A stretch of 64,000 nucleotides of DNA, from assembly GCA_031398975.1 (NCBI GenBank), contig JANNOI010000008.1:62001-126000 (forward strand). Reading direction: 5' to 3'. Of this stretch, positions 47,863 through 56,465 are shown in pieces. Within the stretch, counting starts at the first letter, position 1; every line of letters begins with the position of its first letter. The notes beneath the pieces were generated by a model that worked only from the letters and a program-made list of their open reading frames with translations, was not told the origin of the DNA and ran no database searches. A program made the translations under genes and the position numbers. Source of the DNA: JAKFWI01 sp031398975 (GTDB lineage Bacteria; Pseudomonadota; Alphaproteobacteria; Caulobacterales; Aquidulcibacteraceae).

Positions 47863-49005
47863 GTGCTGCTTGAACTCGCTGCGCTGGCCGAGGTGTTCCC
47901 GCTTTTCAACCTGTTCCGCTACATCACGTTCCGCACCGGCGCGGCCATCTTCACCGCCCTGCTGATCGCGTTCCTCATCGGCAAGCCCATGATCGCCTGG
48001 CTGCGGCGCAAACAGGGCAAGGGCCAGCCGATCCGCGAGGACGGCCCCGCCGGCCACCTCCTCACCAAGAAGGGCACGCCCACGATGGGCGGCTTTATCA
48101 TCCTGATCAGCTTCGGCGTCGCCTCGCTGATCTGGGGGGATTTGCGCAATCCGTATGTCTGGGCGGTGCTGATCGTCACGTTCGGCTTCGGCGCGGTGGG
48201 CTTCATCGACGATTACCGCAAGGTGACGAAGCAGGCCCATGACGGCCTCTCCGGCCGCGTGCGGCTGCTGCTGGAATTCCTCATCGCGGGCGCGGCGGCG
48301 GCGCTGATGATGTGGGCGCAATGGGACATCGCGCCTGATTACCAGCGCGCGGGCGCCAATTTCTTCTCCGCGGTCCTGGAGGGGCGCGATTTCACCGCCG
48401 TGGCCACGCCTTTCTTCAAAAGCGTGATGATCCAGCTCGGACCCTTCTTCGTGCTGTTTGCGATGCTCGTGATCGTGGGGGCGGGGAATGCGGTGAACAT
48501 GACGGATGGGCTCGACGGGCTCGCCATCGTGCCGGTGATGATCGCGGCCGCGACCTTCGGGTTCATCGTCTATCTCGTGGGCAACCGCGTGTTCGCCAAT
48601 TACCTCAACATCCATTTCGTCCCGGGCGTGGGCGAATTGTCGGTGCTGCTGGGGGCGATGCTGGGGGCGGGCCTGGGCTTCCTCTGGTACAACGCGCCCC
48701 CCGCGCGGGTATTCATGGGCGATACGGGCTCGCTCTCGCTGGGCGGCATGCTGGGCGCCACGGCCGTGGCCACCAAGCACGAGATCGTGCTCGCGATCAT
48801 CGGGGGCCTGTTCGTGCTCGAGACCTTGTCGGTGATGATCCAGGTCGCGGTGTTCAAGCTCACCAAGAAGCGCGTCTTCCTGATGGCGCCCATCCACCAC
48901 CATTTCGAAAAGCTCGGTTGGCAGGAATCGACGATCGTGATCCGGTTCTGGATCGTCGCCTCCATCTTCGCGCTGGCGGGACTGGCGACGTTGAAACTGA
49001 GATAA
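47863..49005 (+). CDS. mraY: Phospho-MurNAc-pentapeptide transferase MraY
   Basis: A 380-residue, ten-helix inner-membrane enzyme making lipid I. Conserved sites are KKGTPTMGGFIIL, VGFIDDYRKV, NAVNMTDGLDGLA, FMGDTGSLSLGG and APIHHHFEKLGW. GTG at 47863 is chosen as start because GGAGG lies 7 bases upstream and LLELAALAEVFPLFNLFRYI matches the family N-terminus; an in-frame ATG 24 bases earlier is less likely. Confidence 0.96.
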   Translation: MLLELAALAEVFPLFNLFRYITFRTGAAIFTALLIAFLIGKPMIAWLRRKQGKGQPIREDGPAGHLLTKKGTPTMGGFIILISFGVASLIWGDLRNPYVWAVLIVTFGFGAVGFIDDYRKVTKQAHDGLSGRVRLLLEFLIAGAAAALMMWAQWDIAPDYQRAGANFFSAVLEGRDFTAVATPFFKSVMIQLGPFFVLFAMLVIVGAGNAVNMTDGLDGLAIVPVMIAAATFGFIVYLVGNRVFANYLNIHFVPGVGELSVLLGAMLGAGLGFLWYNAPPARVFMGDTGSLSLGGMLGATAVATKHEIVLAIIGGLFVLETLSVMIQVAVFKLTKKRVFLMAPIHHHFEKLGWQESTIVIRFWIVASIFALAGLATLKLR

Positions 49006-49015
49006 ACGAGGCTCC

Positions 49016-50452
49016 ATGATCCCCATCGCGGAATTCGCCGGGCGGGAGGTGGCCGTGTTCGGCCTGGCGCGCACGGGGATCGCGGCGGCGCGCGCGCTCG
49101 CGGCCGGGGGCGCGCGCGTGCACGCCTGGGACGACGCGCCCGGCGCTCGCGCGCTCGCGGAGGCGGCCGGTGTCCCGCTGTCCGACATCAACGCCCGCGA
49201 CTGGCGCGGCTTCGCGGCGCTCGTGCTTTCGCCTGGCGTGCCGCTGACGCACCCCGAGCCGCACCGCGTCGTGGCGCTCGCGCAGGCCGTCGGCGTGCCC
49301 GTCCTGGGCGATATCGAGCTGTTCGCGCGCGCGGTCGCGGCCCTGCCCGCCCATGCGCGCCCGAAAGTGATCGGCGTCACCGGCACCAATGGCAAATCCA
49401 CCACCACCGCCCTGATCGGCCACCTCCTCAAGGCCTGCGGGCGCGACGCGCGCGTGGGCGGCAATATCGGCGCGGCCGTTCTCGATCTCGCGCCGCTGCA
49501 TGCGGGCGCCTATTACGTGCTGGAGCTCAGCTCCTACCAGCTCGACCTCACCCACAGCCTGCGCTGCGACGTCGCCGTTCTGCTCAACATCACGCCCGAC
49601 CATCTCGAGCGCCATGGCGGCTTCGAGGGCTATGTCGAAGCGAAGAAGCGGATCTTCGCGCGTCAGGGCGCGGGCGATTGGGCGGTGATCGGGGTCGATA
49701 CCGCGCCCACCGCGCTGCTCTGCACCGCGCTCGCGGGCAAGGGGGCGCAGGCGGTCGCGCCGATCTCCAACGCCCAGGCGCTGGGGCGGGGGGTGAGCGC
49801 GCTGGGCGGGGTTGTGTATGACGGGCTCGACGGGCGCACGCGCCCCGCCGTCGATCTCGCCGCCGCGCCCGGCCTCGCGGGGACCCACAACGCCCAGAAC
49901 GCCGCCGCCGCCTACGCCGCCGCCCGCGCGCTGGGGCTCGAGCCGCGCGCCATCGCCGACGCGATGCGGACCTTCCCCGGCCTCGCGCACCGGATGGAGA
50001 ACGTGGCCAACATCGAGGGCGTGCGCTTCGTCAATGACAGCAAAGCCACCAACGCCGCCGCCGCCGCCGCGCAGGCGCTCGCCGTCTTTCCCCGCATCCG
50101 CTGGATCCTGGGCGGGGTGGCCAAGGCCGGCGGGATCGATAGCCTCGCGCCGTACTTCCCGCGCATCGTCAAGGCCTATGCGATCGGGGAGGCGGGCCCG
50201 GCCTTCGCCGCCACCCTGCGCCGCGCCGGAACCGAGACCGTGGTGGCGGGGGAGCTCGACGCCGCCGTGCGTCTCGCGCTCGCCGATGCGCTCGCGGACG
50301 GCGATGACAGCGTGATCCTGCTCTCGCCGGCCTGCGCCTCCTTCGACCAGTTCCGCGACTTCGAACACCGCGGGGACGCCTTCAAGGCCCTGGCGCGCGA
50401 CCTGGCGCAGGCGTCTGCGCTCGCCCCGCGCGCGTCGGGAACCGGGCGGTGA
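49016..50452 (+). CDS. murD: UDP-MurNAc-L-alanine:D-glutamate ligase
   Basis: A 478-residue Mur ligase. The N-terminal Rossmann-like start is VAVFGLARTGIAAARAL, the ATP loop GVTGTNGKSTTTALI, then ELSSYQLDLTHSLRCDVAVL and NITPDHLERHGGFEGY. FVNDSKATNAAAAAQAL-type sequence (here VNDSKATNAAAAAA) and SPACASFDQFRDFEHRGD mark the C-terminal domain. GAGG lies 5 bases before the ATG. Its stop overlaps the ftsW GTG. Confidence 0.96.
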   Translation: MIPIAEFAGREVAVFGLARTGIAAARALAAGGARVHAWDDAPGARALAEAAGVPLSDINARDWRGFAALVLSPGVPLTHPEPHRVVALAQAVGVPVLGDIELFARAVAALPAHARPKVIGVTGTNGKSTTTALIGHLLKACGRDARVGGNIGAAVLDLAPLHAGAYYVLELSSYQLDLTHSLRCDVAVLLNITPDHLERHGGFEGYVEAKKRIFARQGAGDWAVIGVDTAPTALLCTALAGKGAQAVAPISNAQALGRGVSALGGVVYDGLDGRTRPAVDLAAAPGLAGTHNAQNAAAAYAAARALGLEPRAIADAMRTFPGLAHRMENVANIEGVRFVNDSKATNAAAAAAQALAVFPRIRWILGGVAKAGGIDSLAPYFPRIVKAYAIGEAGPAFAATLRRAGTETVVAGELDAAVRLALADALADGDDSVILLSPACASFDQFRDFEHRGDAFKALARDLAQASALAPRASGTGR

Positions 50453-51573
50453 GCGGGGCCGCCCTTTCGGCGCGCCTGCTTACCCGGCTGCGCTCCTATG
50501 ACCGCCCGCCCCTGATCGCGGCCGCGGTGCTGGTGGCGGCGGGCTTCGTGTTGTCCCTCGCGGCGAGCCCGGGGCAGGTGGCGCGGGAGGGCATCGGCGC
50601 GGCGTTCCACTTTTCCTGGCGCCAGGGCCTGTTCGCGCTGATCGGGCTCTGCGTGTTCCTGGTGGCGGCCTCGCTCTCTCCGCGCGGCGCGCGGCGGGCG
50701 GCGGCGATCGTTTACGTCGTCACGCTCGTCTTGATGGGGGTGGTGCTGGCGGCCGCGCCGGTGATTAAAGGCGCGCGCCGTTGGGTGGAGATTGGAGGCC
50801 TCACCGTCCAGCCCTCGGAATTCCTGAAGCCGGCCCTGGTCATCCTCGCCGCCTGGATGCTGGCCGAGCAGCAAAAGTCCCCGCGCTTTCCCGGGCTCGC
50901 GATCGTGCTGGGCCTATTCGCGACGCCGGCGTTCCTGCTGTGGCGCCAGCCCGACGTGGGCCAGGCCGCGCTGCTGGCGATGACGCTCTGGGTGATGCTG
51001 TACACTGCGGGAATTTCGTGGCGCTGGCTGGTGGGGGGCGTGGGCGCCGCGCTCGCCGCGGGGTTCGCCGCCTATGAATTCCTTCCCCACGCGCGCGCGC
51101 GCCTCGTCTCGTTTTTCGGTCCCGACAACAGCCCGCAGGTGTCGCTCGCCCTGGATGCGATCGGGGCGGGGGGCGTGCTGGGGCGGGGCCCCGGCGAGGG
51201 CGTCGTCAAGAACGCGGTGCCTGACGCCCATTCCGACTTCATCTATGCGGTGGCCGCAGAGGAATTCGGCCTTTTGGCCTCGCTGGGATTGATCCTGCTT
51301 TATGCGGTGATCGCGTGGCGGGGCCTGTCGCGGGCGCGCAGGCTCGTGGACCCGTTCGAGCAGCTCGCCGCGTGCGGGCTGTTTGCGGTGGTGGGGCTGC
51401 AGGCGTGCGTGCACATCGCCGTCAATCTCGATCTCGCGCCCCCAAAGGGTATGACTTTGCCGCTCGTTTCGTATGGCGGCTCGTCTATGGTGAGCGCCGC
51501 GGCCACGCTCGGTCTCGCCTTCGCGCTGACGCGCCGGCGTCCGGGCGCGTTTTTGTATGAGCGCGGCGGCTAA
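50449..51573 (+). CDS. ftsW: Peptidoglycan glycosyltransferase FtsW
   Basis: A 374-residue SEDS-family polytopic protein that polymerises septal glycan with FtsI. Conserved pieces are KGARRWVEIGGLTVQPSEFLK, the QPDVGQAALL segment, the catalytic-loop region NAVPDAHSDFIYAVAAEEFG and the C-terminal GMTLPLVSYGGSSM. About ten hydrophobic helices are visible. GTG start overlaps the murD stop. 17 bp precede murG. Confidence 0.95.
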   Translation: MSGAALSARLLTRLRSYDRPPLIAAAVLVAAGFVLSLAASPGQVAREGIGAAFHFSWRQGLFALIGLCVFLVAASLSPRGARRAAAIVYVVTLVLMGVVLAAAPVIKGARRWVEIGGLTVQPSEFLKPALVILAAWMLAEQQKSPRFPGLAIVLGLFATPAFLLWRQPDVGQAALLAMTLWVMLYTAGISWRWLVGGVGAALAAGFAAYEFLPHARARLVSFFGPDNSPQVSLALDAIGAGGVLGRGPGEGVVKNAVPDAHSDFIYAVAAEEFGLLASLGLILLYAVIAWRGLSRARRLVDPFEQLAACGLFAVVGLQACVHIAVNLDLAPPKGMTLPLVSYGGSSMVSAAATLGLAFALTRRRPGAFLYERGG

Positions 51574-51590
51574 GGGTCTGGGGTGGGGCG

Positions 51591-52712
51591 GTGAGCAGAT
51601 TGGTTCTTGTCGCGGCCGGCGGCACGGGCGGGCATTTGTTTCCGGCTGCGGCCTTCGCCGAGGCGCTGCGCGCGCGCGGCTGGCGGGTAGTGCTGATGAC
51701 CGATGCGCGCGGGCGTCGCTACGCGCAAGGGTTTCCCGCCGAAGCGATCGAGGAGACGCCCGCGGCCACCATCGCCGGCGCAAACCCCTTCAAGATCGCG
51801 GCCGCCGGCCTCAAGATCGCCGCCGGGATCGCCGCGGCGCGCGCCCGGCTCAAGACGCTGAAGCCCGCGCTCGTGGCGGGCTTTGGCGGCTATCCCTCCC
51901 TGCCTGCGCTCTGGGCCGCGCGCGCGGCCAAGATTCCGATCCTGATCCACGAACAGAACGCCGTGCTCGGCCGGGTGAACCGCTATTTCGCGAAGGACGC
52001 GCAGGCCGTGGCGTGCGGGTTCGAGCGGCTGGACAAGCTGATCCCCGGCGCGGAGGCGCGCAAGGTCGTGACCGGCAACCCCACCCGCGCCGCCATCCGC
52101 GCGGTGCGGGACAAGCCCTATCCGCTCCTGCCCGCGGGGGAGCCGGTGCGGCTGTTGGTGATCGGGGGCAGCCAGGGCGCGCGGCTGTTCGGCGAGACGA
52201 TCCCGGCCGCGGTCGCGCTCCTGCCGGAGGGCCTGCGCGGGCGCCTGCGCCTGACCCAGCAGGTGCGCGAGGAGCAATTGGAGGCGGTGCGCACGCACTA
52301 TGCCGCCATAGGCGTTGCGGCCGATCTCGCCCCCTTCTTCACCGACATGGGCGCGCTGCTGGCCGAGGCGCATTTGGTGATCATCCGGGGCGGGGCCTCC
52401 TCGGTGACGGAGCTTGCGGTGGCCGGCCGGCCGGGCGTGATCGTGCCGGGCGATTTCGCGACCGACGACCATCAGGGCGCCAATGCCGAGGCTTTGGCCG
52501 CCATCGGCGCCGCCGACGTGATGCGTGAGCGGGACTTTACGCCCCAAGCCCTGGCGGATCTGCTGGAGCGGCGCCTTTCGGACGCGCACGGGCTTTCGGT
52601 GCGCGCCGCGGCCGCGCGCGCGGCCGGGCGGGCGGACGCCGCCGGCGCGCTCGCGGCCCTGGCCGAACGCCTCGCAAGCCCCGCCCCGCCGGCCGCCGCG
52701 ACCCCACGCTAA
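51591..52712 (+). CDS. murG: UDP-GlcNAc:lipid I transferase MurG
   Basis: A 373-residue GT-B glycosyltransferase making lipid II on the cytoplasmic face of the membrane. Glycine-rich loops are VAAGGTGGHLFPAAA and VIGGSQGARLF; GFGGYPSLPALWAA, ILIHEQNAVLGRVNR and RGGASSVTELAVAGRP complete the family pattern. GTG start with GGGGTGGGG just upstream. It ends the uninterrupted part of the dcw cluster; murC, expected next in alphaproteobacteria, is about 6.9 kb further on. Confidence 0.96.
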   Translation: MSRLVLVAAGGTGGHLFPAAAFAEALRARGWRVVLMTDARGRRYAQGFPAEAIEETPAATIAGANPFKIAAAGLKIAAGIAAARARLKTLKPALVAGFGGYPSLPALWAARAAKIPILIHEQNAVLGRVNRYFAKDAQAVACGFERLDKLIPGAEARKVVTGNPTRAAIRAVRDKPYPLLPAGEPVRLLVIGGSQGARLFGETIPAAVALLPEGLRGRLRLTQQVREEQLEAVRTHYAAIGVAADLAPFFTDMGALLAEAHLVIIRGGASSVTELAVAGRPGVIVPGDFATDDHQGANAEALAAIGAADVMRERDFTPQALADLLERRLSDAHGLSVRAAAARAAGRADAAGALAALAERLASPAPPAAATPR

Positions 52713-52797
52713 ACCCGGCTTGATTTTTGCAAGTCTGATTATACCGTCGCGAGCGCGGGTCAGGGATTAGCCGAAATCAGGTTGCCGGGGGGGGACC

Positions 52798-53934
52798 ATG
52801 CAAAACGCGGCGTTGAAAGGCGTGTTTTTGCTGCATGCCGGTGAAACCATGGCCCAGCGGATGGAGCGGGCAGGGCGCGCCACAGGCTTCGATTATCTGA
52901 GACTTGGCCTTTCCCTCGCCGTGGTGATCTATCACAGCATCACCTCGAGCTACGGGCCTGTCTTCGAGGTCGCGTTCCTCACCGGCCCGTGGGGCGGCGT
53001 CCCGCGGCTGTTCCTGCCAATGTTCTTCGCGCTGAGCGGCTTTCTGGTGGCGGGCAGCCTGTTCCGGACCCGCACGCTGCTGCACTTTTTGAGTCTGCGC
53101 GGCCTGCGGATCTTGCCCGCGCTCACCGTGGAGATCTTTCTCTCGGCGGTTCTGCTCGGCGGGTTGTTGACCACCTTGCCGCGGGACCAATATTTCGCTG
53201 ATCCCCTGTTCTGGGACTATTTCAAGAACATCTTCGGGTGGGTCCATTTCTACCTGCCGGGGGTGTTCGAGAACAATCCGCTGCCGATGGTCAACGCCTC
53301 GCTCTGGACCATCCCGTCCGAGCTTGAATGCTATGTGGCGCTGGCCTTCCTGGCGCTGATCGGGCTCACCAAGCGGCCGCTCGCGTTTCTGGCCGCCACC
53401 GTCGCGCTGGTCGTGGCGATGGTGGTGCAGGGGGCGCTTTCGGGCGCGGAATTGTACGGCCATCAGGCGCCGGGGCGGCTGCTGGTGGGGTGCTTCCTCG
53501 CGGGCGTGGCGTTCTACCTGAACCGCGCGCGCGTGCGCATGAATCTGGCGCTCTTCGTCCTGGCGCTGGGCGTAAGCTGGCTCTGCTTCACGTTGGAGTA
53601 CGCGCGCTTTCTGGCGATTTTCCCGATCGCCTACGCCACCATCTATCTGGGCCTCCTGCGGCCCAGGCTGCCGAAGCTGATCGAGCGGGGCGATTATTCC
53701 TACGGCATCTATCTCTATTCCTATCCGATCCAGCAGACCTACACGCACCTGTTTCCGGACCACCGCGTCTGGTACCTGAACCTCGCCTTCTCGATGCCGA
53801 TCATCGTTCTGCTGGCCGCCTTCTCTTGGCACGTGGTGGAGGCCAATGTGATGAAGCTGAAAAAGTACGTGGTGCGCGCGCCGGAGCCGCGGCGGAGCGT
53901 ACCCGGGGGCGCGCAGGCGAGCGCGGGGAGTTAA
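52798..53934 (+). CDS. Acyltransferase family 3 (OafA/YrhL type) membrane protein
   Basis: A 378-residue integral membrane O-acyltransferase. The N-terminal motif FDYLRLGLSLAVVIYHSIT carries the family's essential histidine; FFALSGFLVAGSLFRTRT and LRGLRILPALTVEIFLSA follow. About ten helices are visible, and the C-terminal WHVVEANVMKLKK matches the HxxVE-type end of the family. Such enzymes acetylate or succinylate surface glycans. GGGGGGGGA lies before the ATG, and the 85-bp gap after murG is unusually AT-rich (TTGATTTTTGCAAG, GATTATACC), suggesting its own promoter. Confidence 0.88.
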   Translation: MQNAALKGVFLLHAGETMAQRMERAGRATGFDYLRLGLSLAVVIYHSITSSYGPVFEVAFLTGPWGGVPRLFLPMFFALSGFLVAGSLFRTRTLLHFLSLRGLRILPALTVEIFLSAVLLGGLLTTLPRDQYFADPLFWDYFKNIFGWVHFYLPGVFENNPLPMVNASLWTIPSELECYVALAFLALIGLTKRPLAFLAATVALVVAMVVQGALSGAELYGHQAPGRLLVGCFLAGVAFYLNRARVRMNLALFVLALGVSWLCFTLEYARFLAIFPIAYATIYLGLLRPRLPKLIERGDYSYGIYLYSYPIQQTYTHLFPDHRVWYLNLAFSMPIIVLLAAFSWHVVEANVMKLKKYVVRAPEPRRSVPGGAQASAGS

Positions 53935-53964
53935 GGGGCGGCGCCCCGACGGGGCGGTTCCTGG

Positions 53965-54064
53965 AGCATTTCTGATGCAGTGGACGCCGGTTCATCGTCG
54001 GAAAATGCGACCAAACAAATACCTAGAGCCCCGATCCGACTTTGTCGGATAGGGATAGGCTCCA
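53965..54064. repeat. Two-hairpin intergenic repeat, copy 2
   Basis: Homologous to the element at 2482-2583 in the same orientation. The left hairpin pairs CATTTC-GATG with CATC-GAAAATG. The right hairpin pairs CCGATCCGA with TCGGATAGG (one mismatch) within TAGAGCC ... GGCTCC. Long shared runs include GGACGCCGGTTCATCG and CTAGAGCCCCGATCCGA. It separates the acyltransferase from the PQQ dehydrogenase and ends 16 bases before the latter's ATG. Confidence 0.85.
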
Positions 54065-54080
54065 GGCAACGGGAGCTTGT

Positions 54081-56465
54081 ATGGCGCAGGGGCGAAGCGC
54101 ACCAGGAGGCGGCGTCGTTCAACGCGACGCGCCGGCGCGGATACGGTGGCTCACCGGGGCGGGCATGGCGCTGCTGGGCCTCGCTCTGGCGGCGGCCGGG
54201 GGCTGGCTCGCGCTGTTGGGCGGCTCCTGGTATTACGCCCTCGCCGGCGCCGGGCTGATCGCCTGCGGCGTGCTGATCGCGCTGGGCCGACGGGCGGGCG
54301 TGTGGGCCTATGGGGCGCTGCTGTCGGGGACCGCGATCTGGGCGCTCTGGGAGGCCGGCCTCGACGCCTGGGGGCTAACGCCGCGCCTGTTCGAGCCCAT
54401 GGCGCTCGGAGCCTGGCTGCTGACCCCCTGGGTGCGCGGACGCCTCGACGGCCCGATCTGGCCGGGCCTGCCAAGCTGGGCGCCCCGGGCGGGGATGGCC
54501 GCCGCCGCCGCGATCGCGTGCGCGCCGCTGATCGCGCTGGCCACCGCGCCGCGCCCAACCGCCCCGGCGGCGCCCGCGCCCGCGAGCCCCGCGGGGCAGG
54601 ACTGGCCCCATTACGGCCGCGACGCCGGGGGCCTGCGCCACGCGCCCTTGACCCAGATCCATCCCGGCAATGTGGCGAGCCTCACCGTGGCGTGGCGGGC
54701 GCGCCTGGGCGAGGTGGGCGATACGCTCGAAGCCACCCCGCTCAAGATCAAGGACACGCTCTTCCTCTGCACCGCGCGCAACACGGTCATCGCGCTCGAC
54801 GCCGCCACGGGGGCCGAGAAATGGCGCCACGATCCCGAGATCAAGCTCGGGCGGGTTATGTTGAGCGCGTGCCGGGGGGTAGCGTACCACGCGGCCGCGG
54901 CGGAGCCCGAGGAGGCGGGCGCCTGCGCCGCGCGCATCCTCGTGGCCACGATGGACGCCCGTCTGATCGCGGTCGACGCCCAAACCGGGACCCGCTGCGC
55001 CGGTTTCGGCCAGGGCGGGGAGGTGTCGCTGCTGGAGGGCCTGGGGGAGGTGTCTCCGGGGCAGTATTACGTCACTTCCCCGCCGACTGTGGCGGGCGGG
55101 CGCGTCATCGTGGGCGCGGCCGTGTTCGACAATCTGACCCTCGATGCGCCCTCAGGCGTCATCCGTGCGTTCGACGCCCAAAGCGGCGCTCTCGCCTGGG
55201 CCTGGGACATGGGCCGCCCCGAGCGCACCGGCGCCCCCGCCCCGGGAGAGACCTACACCCGCAACACCCCCAATGCCTGGATCTCTTTCGCGGCGGACGA
55301 GGCGCTCGGCCTCGTCTATGTGCCGACCGGCAATCCGGGGGGCGATTTCTGGGGCGGTTCGCGCCGCCCGTTCGACGAGAAATACGGCAGCGCGGTCGTC
55401 GCGCTCGAGATCGCCACCGGCCGCGCGCGCTGGAGCTTCCAGACTACCCGCCATGATCTCTGGGATTACGATGTCCCGGCCCAGCCTGTCCTCGTCGATC
55501 TGCGCACTCCCGAGGGCGTCAAGCCCGCGCTGGTCCAGGCGACCAAGCGCGGCGAGGTGTTCGTGCTGGACCGCCGCACGGGCGCCCCGATCGCGCCGGT
55601 GACGGAGCGCCCCGCCCCGCTGGGCGCCTCGGAAGGGGATTGGACGGCCCCCATGCAGCCCTATTCCGCGGTGTCGGTGGCCCCCAAGCCCCTGACCGAG
55701 GCCGACATGTGGGGCATGACGCCGATCGACCATCTGGGGTGCCGCATCTGGTTCCGCCGCCTGCGGTATGAGGGGAATTTCACCCCGCCGGGTCTCAAGC
55801 CCACGCTGAAATATCCCGGCGCGCTGGGCGTGATCGATTGGGGCGGGGTGGCGGTCGATCCCGAGCGGGGGCTCGTGATCGCCAATACCAGCGCCATCGC
55901 CTATGTCGATCGCCTCCTGCCGCGCGCCGAGGCGCCTCCCTTCGCGCAATCCATGTCCGCCGAGCGGAGCTATGCGTGGGGGCCCCACGAGGGCGCGCCT
56001 TTTGTGTCCAACACGCAGACCTTCACCTCGAAGCTCGACATCCCCTGCACCGCCCCGCCCTGGGGGCGCCTGGCCGCGCTCAACCTGCGCACTGGCGCGA
56101 CGCTTTGGTCGATTTCGCTGGGCACCGCGCGCGACAGCGGCCCCCGGCGCCGCGCCTTGGGCTTGCCCCTGCCGATGGGGGTGCCCAATACGGGCGGCGC
56201 CATCACCACCAGCAGCGGGCTTGTGTTCGTGGCCGCCACCGTCGATCGCTATCTGCGCGCGTTCGATACCGGGACGGGCCGCGAGCTCTGGCGCGGCCGC
56301 CTGCCGGCGGCCGGCCATGCCACGCCGATGACCTATTCCACCGCGGACGGGCGCCAGTTCGTGGTGATCGCCGCGGGCGGCCACGTCTCGATGGGGCCCC
56401 GTCTCGGGGATGAGATCGTAGCCTTCGCGCTGCCGGCGGCGGCTCAGGCGTCCGCGAAGCGCTGA
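54081..56465 (+). CDS. gcd: Membrane-bound PQQ-dependent glucose dehydrogenase
   Basis: A 794-residue quinoprotein; E. coli Gcd has 796. Five N-terminal helices (about 24-160) anchor it, followed by an eight-bladed propeller in the periplasm. PQQ-site segments include DWPHYGRDAGGLRHAPL, LFLCTARNTVIALDAATG, QYYVTSPPTVAGGRVI, TTRHDLWDYDVPAQP and MGVPNTGGAITTSSGLVFV. It oxidises aldoses to lactones and reduces ubiquinone. ATG 54081 with GGGAG upstream is the start; an in-frame TTG at 54042 lies within the repeat. No pqq synthesis genes are in the window. Confidence 0.92.
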   Translation: MAQGRSAPGGGVVQRDAPARIRWLTGAGMALLGLALAAAGGWLALLGGSWYYALAGAGLIACGVLIALGRRAGVWAYGALLSGTAIWALWEAGLDAWGLTPRLFEPMALGAWLLTPWVRGRLDGPIWPGLPSWAPRAGMAAAAAIACAPLIALATAPRPTAPAAPAPASPAGQDWPHYGRDAGGLRHAPLTQIHPGNVASLTVAWRARLGEVGDTLEATPLKIKDTLFLCTARNTVIALDAATGAEKWRHDPEIKLGRVMLSACRGVAYHAAAAEPEEAGACAARILVATMDARLIAVDAQTGTRCAGFGQGGEVSLLEGLGEVSPGQYYVTSPPTVAGGRVIVGAAVFDNLTLDAPSGVIRAFDAQSGALAWAWDMGRPERTGAPAPGETYTRNTPNAWISFAADEALGLVYVPTGNPGGDFWGGSRRPFDEKYGSAVVALEIATGRARWSFQTTRHDLWDYDVPAQPVLVDLRTPEGVKPALVQATKRGEVFVLDRRTGAPIAPVTERPAPLGASEGDWTAPMQPYSAVSVAPKPLTEADMWGMTPIDHLGCRIWFRRLRYEGNFTPPGLKPTLKYPGALGVIDWGGVAVDPERGLVIANTSAIAYVDRLLPRAEAPPFAQSMSAERSYAWGPHEGAPFVSNTQTFTSKLDIPCTAPPWGRLAALNLRTGATLWSISLGTARDSGPRRRALGLPLPMGVPNTGGAITTSSGLVFVAATVDRYLRAFDTGTGRELWRGRLPAAGHATPMTYSTADGRQFVVIAAGGHVSMGPRLGDEIVAFALPAAAQASAKR

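Noticed and set aside
54042..54080. TTG at 54042 as start of the PQQ dehydrogenase
   Set aside because: The 39 bases fall inside or just after the two-hairpin repeat and add a non-conserved extension; ATG 54081 has a GGGAG site.
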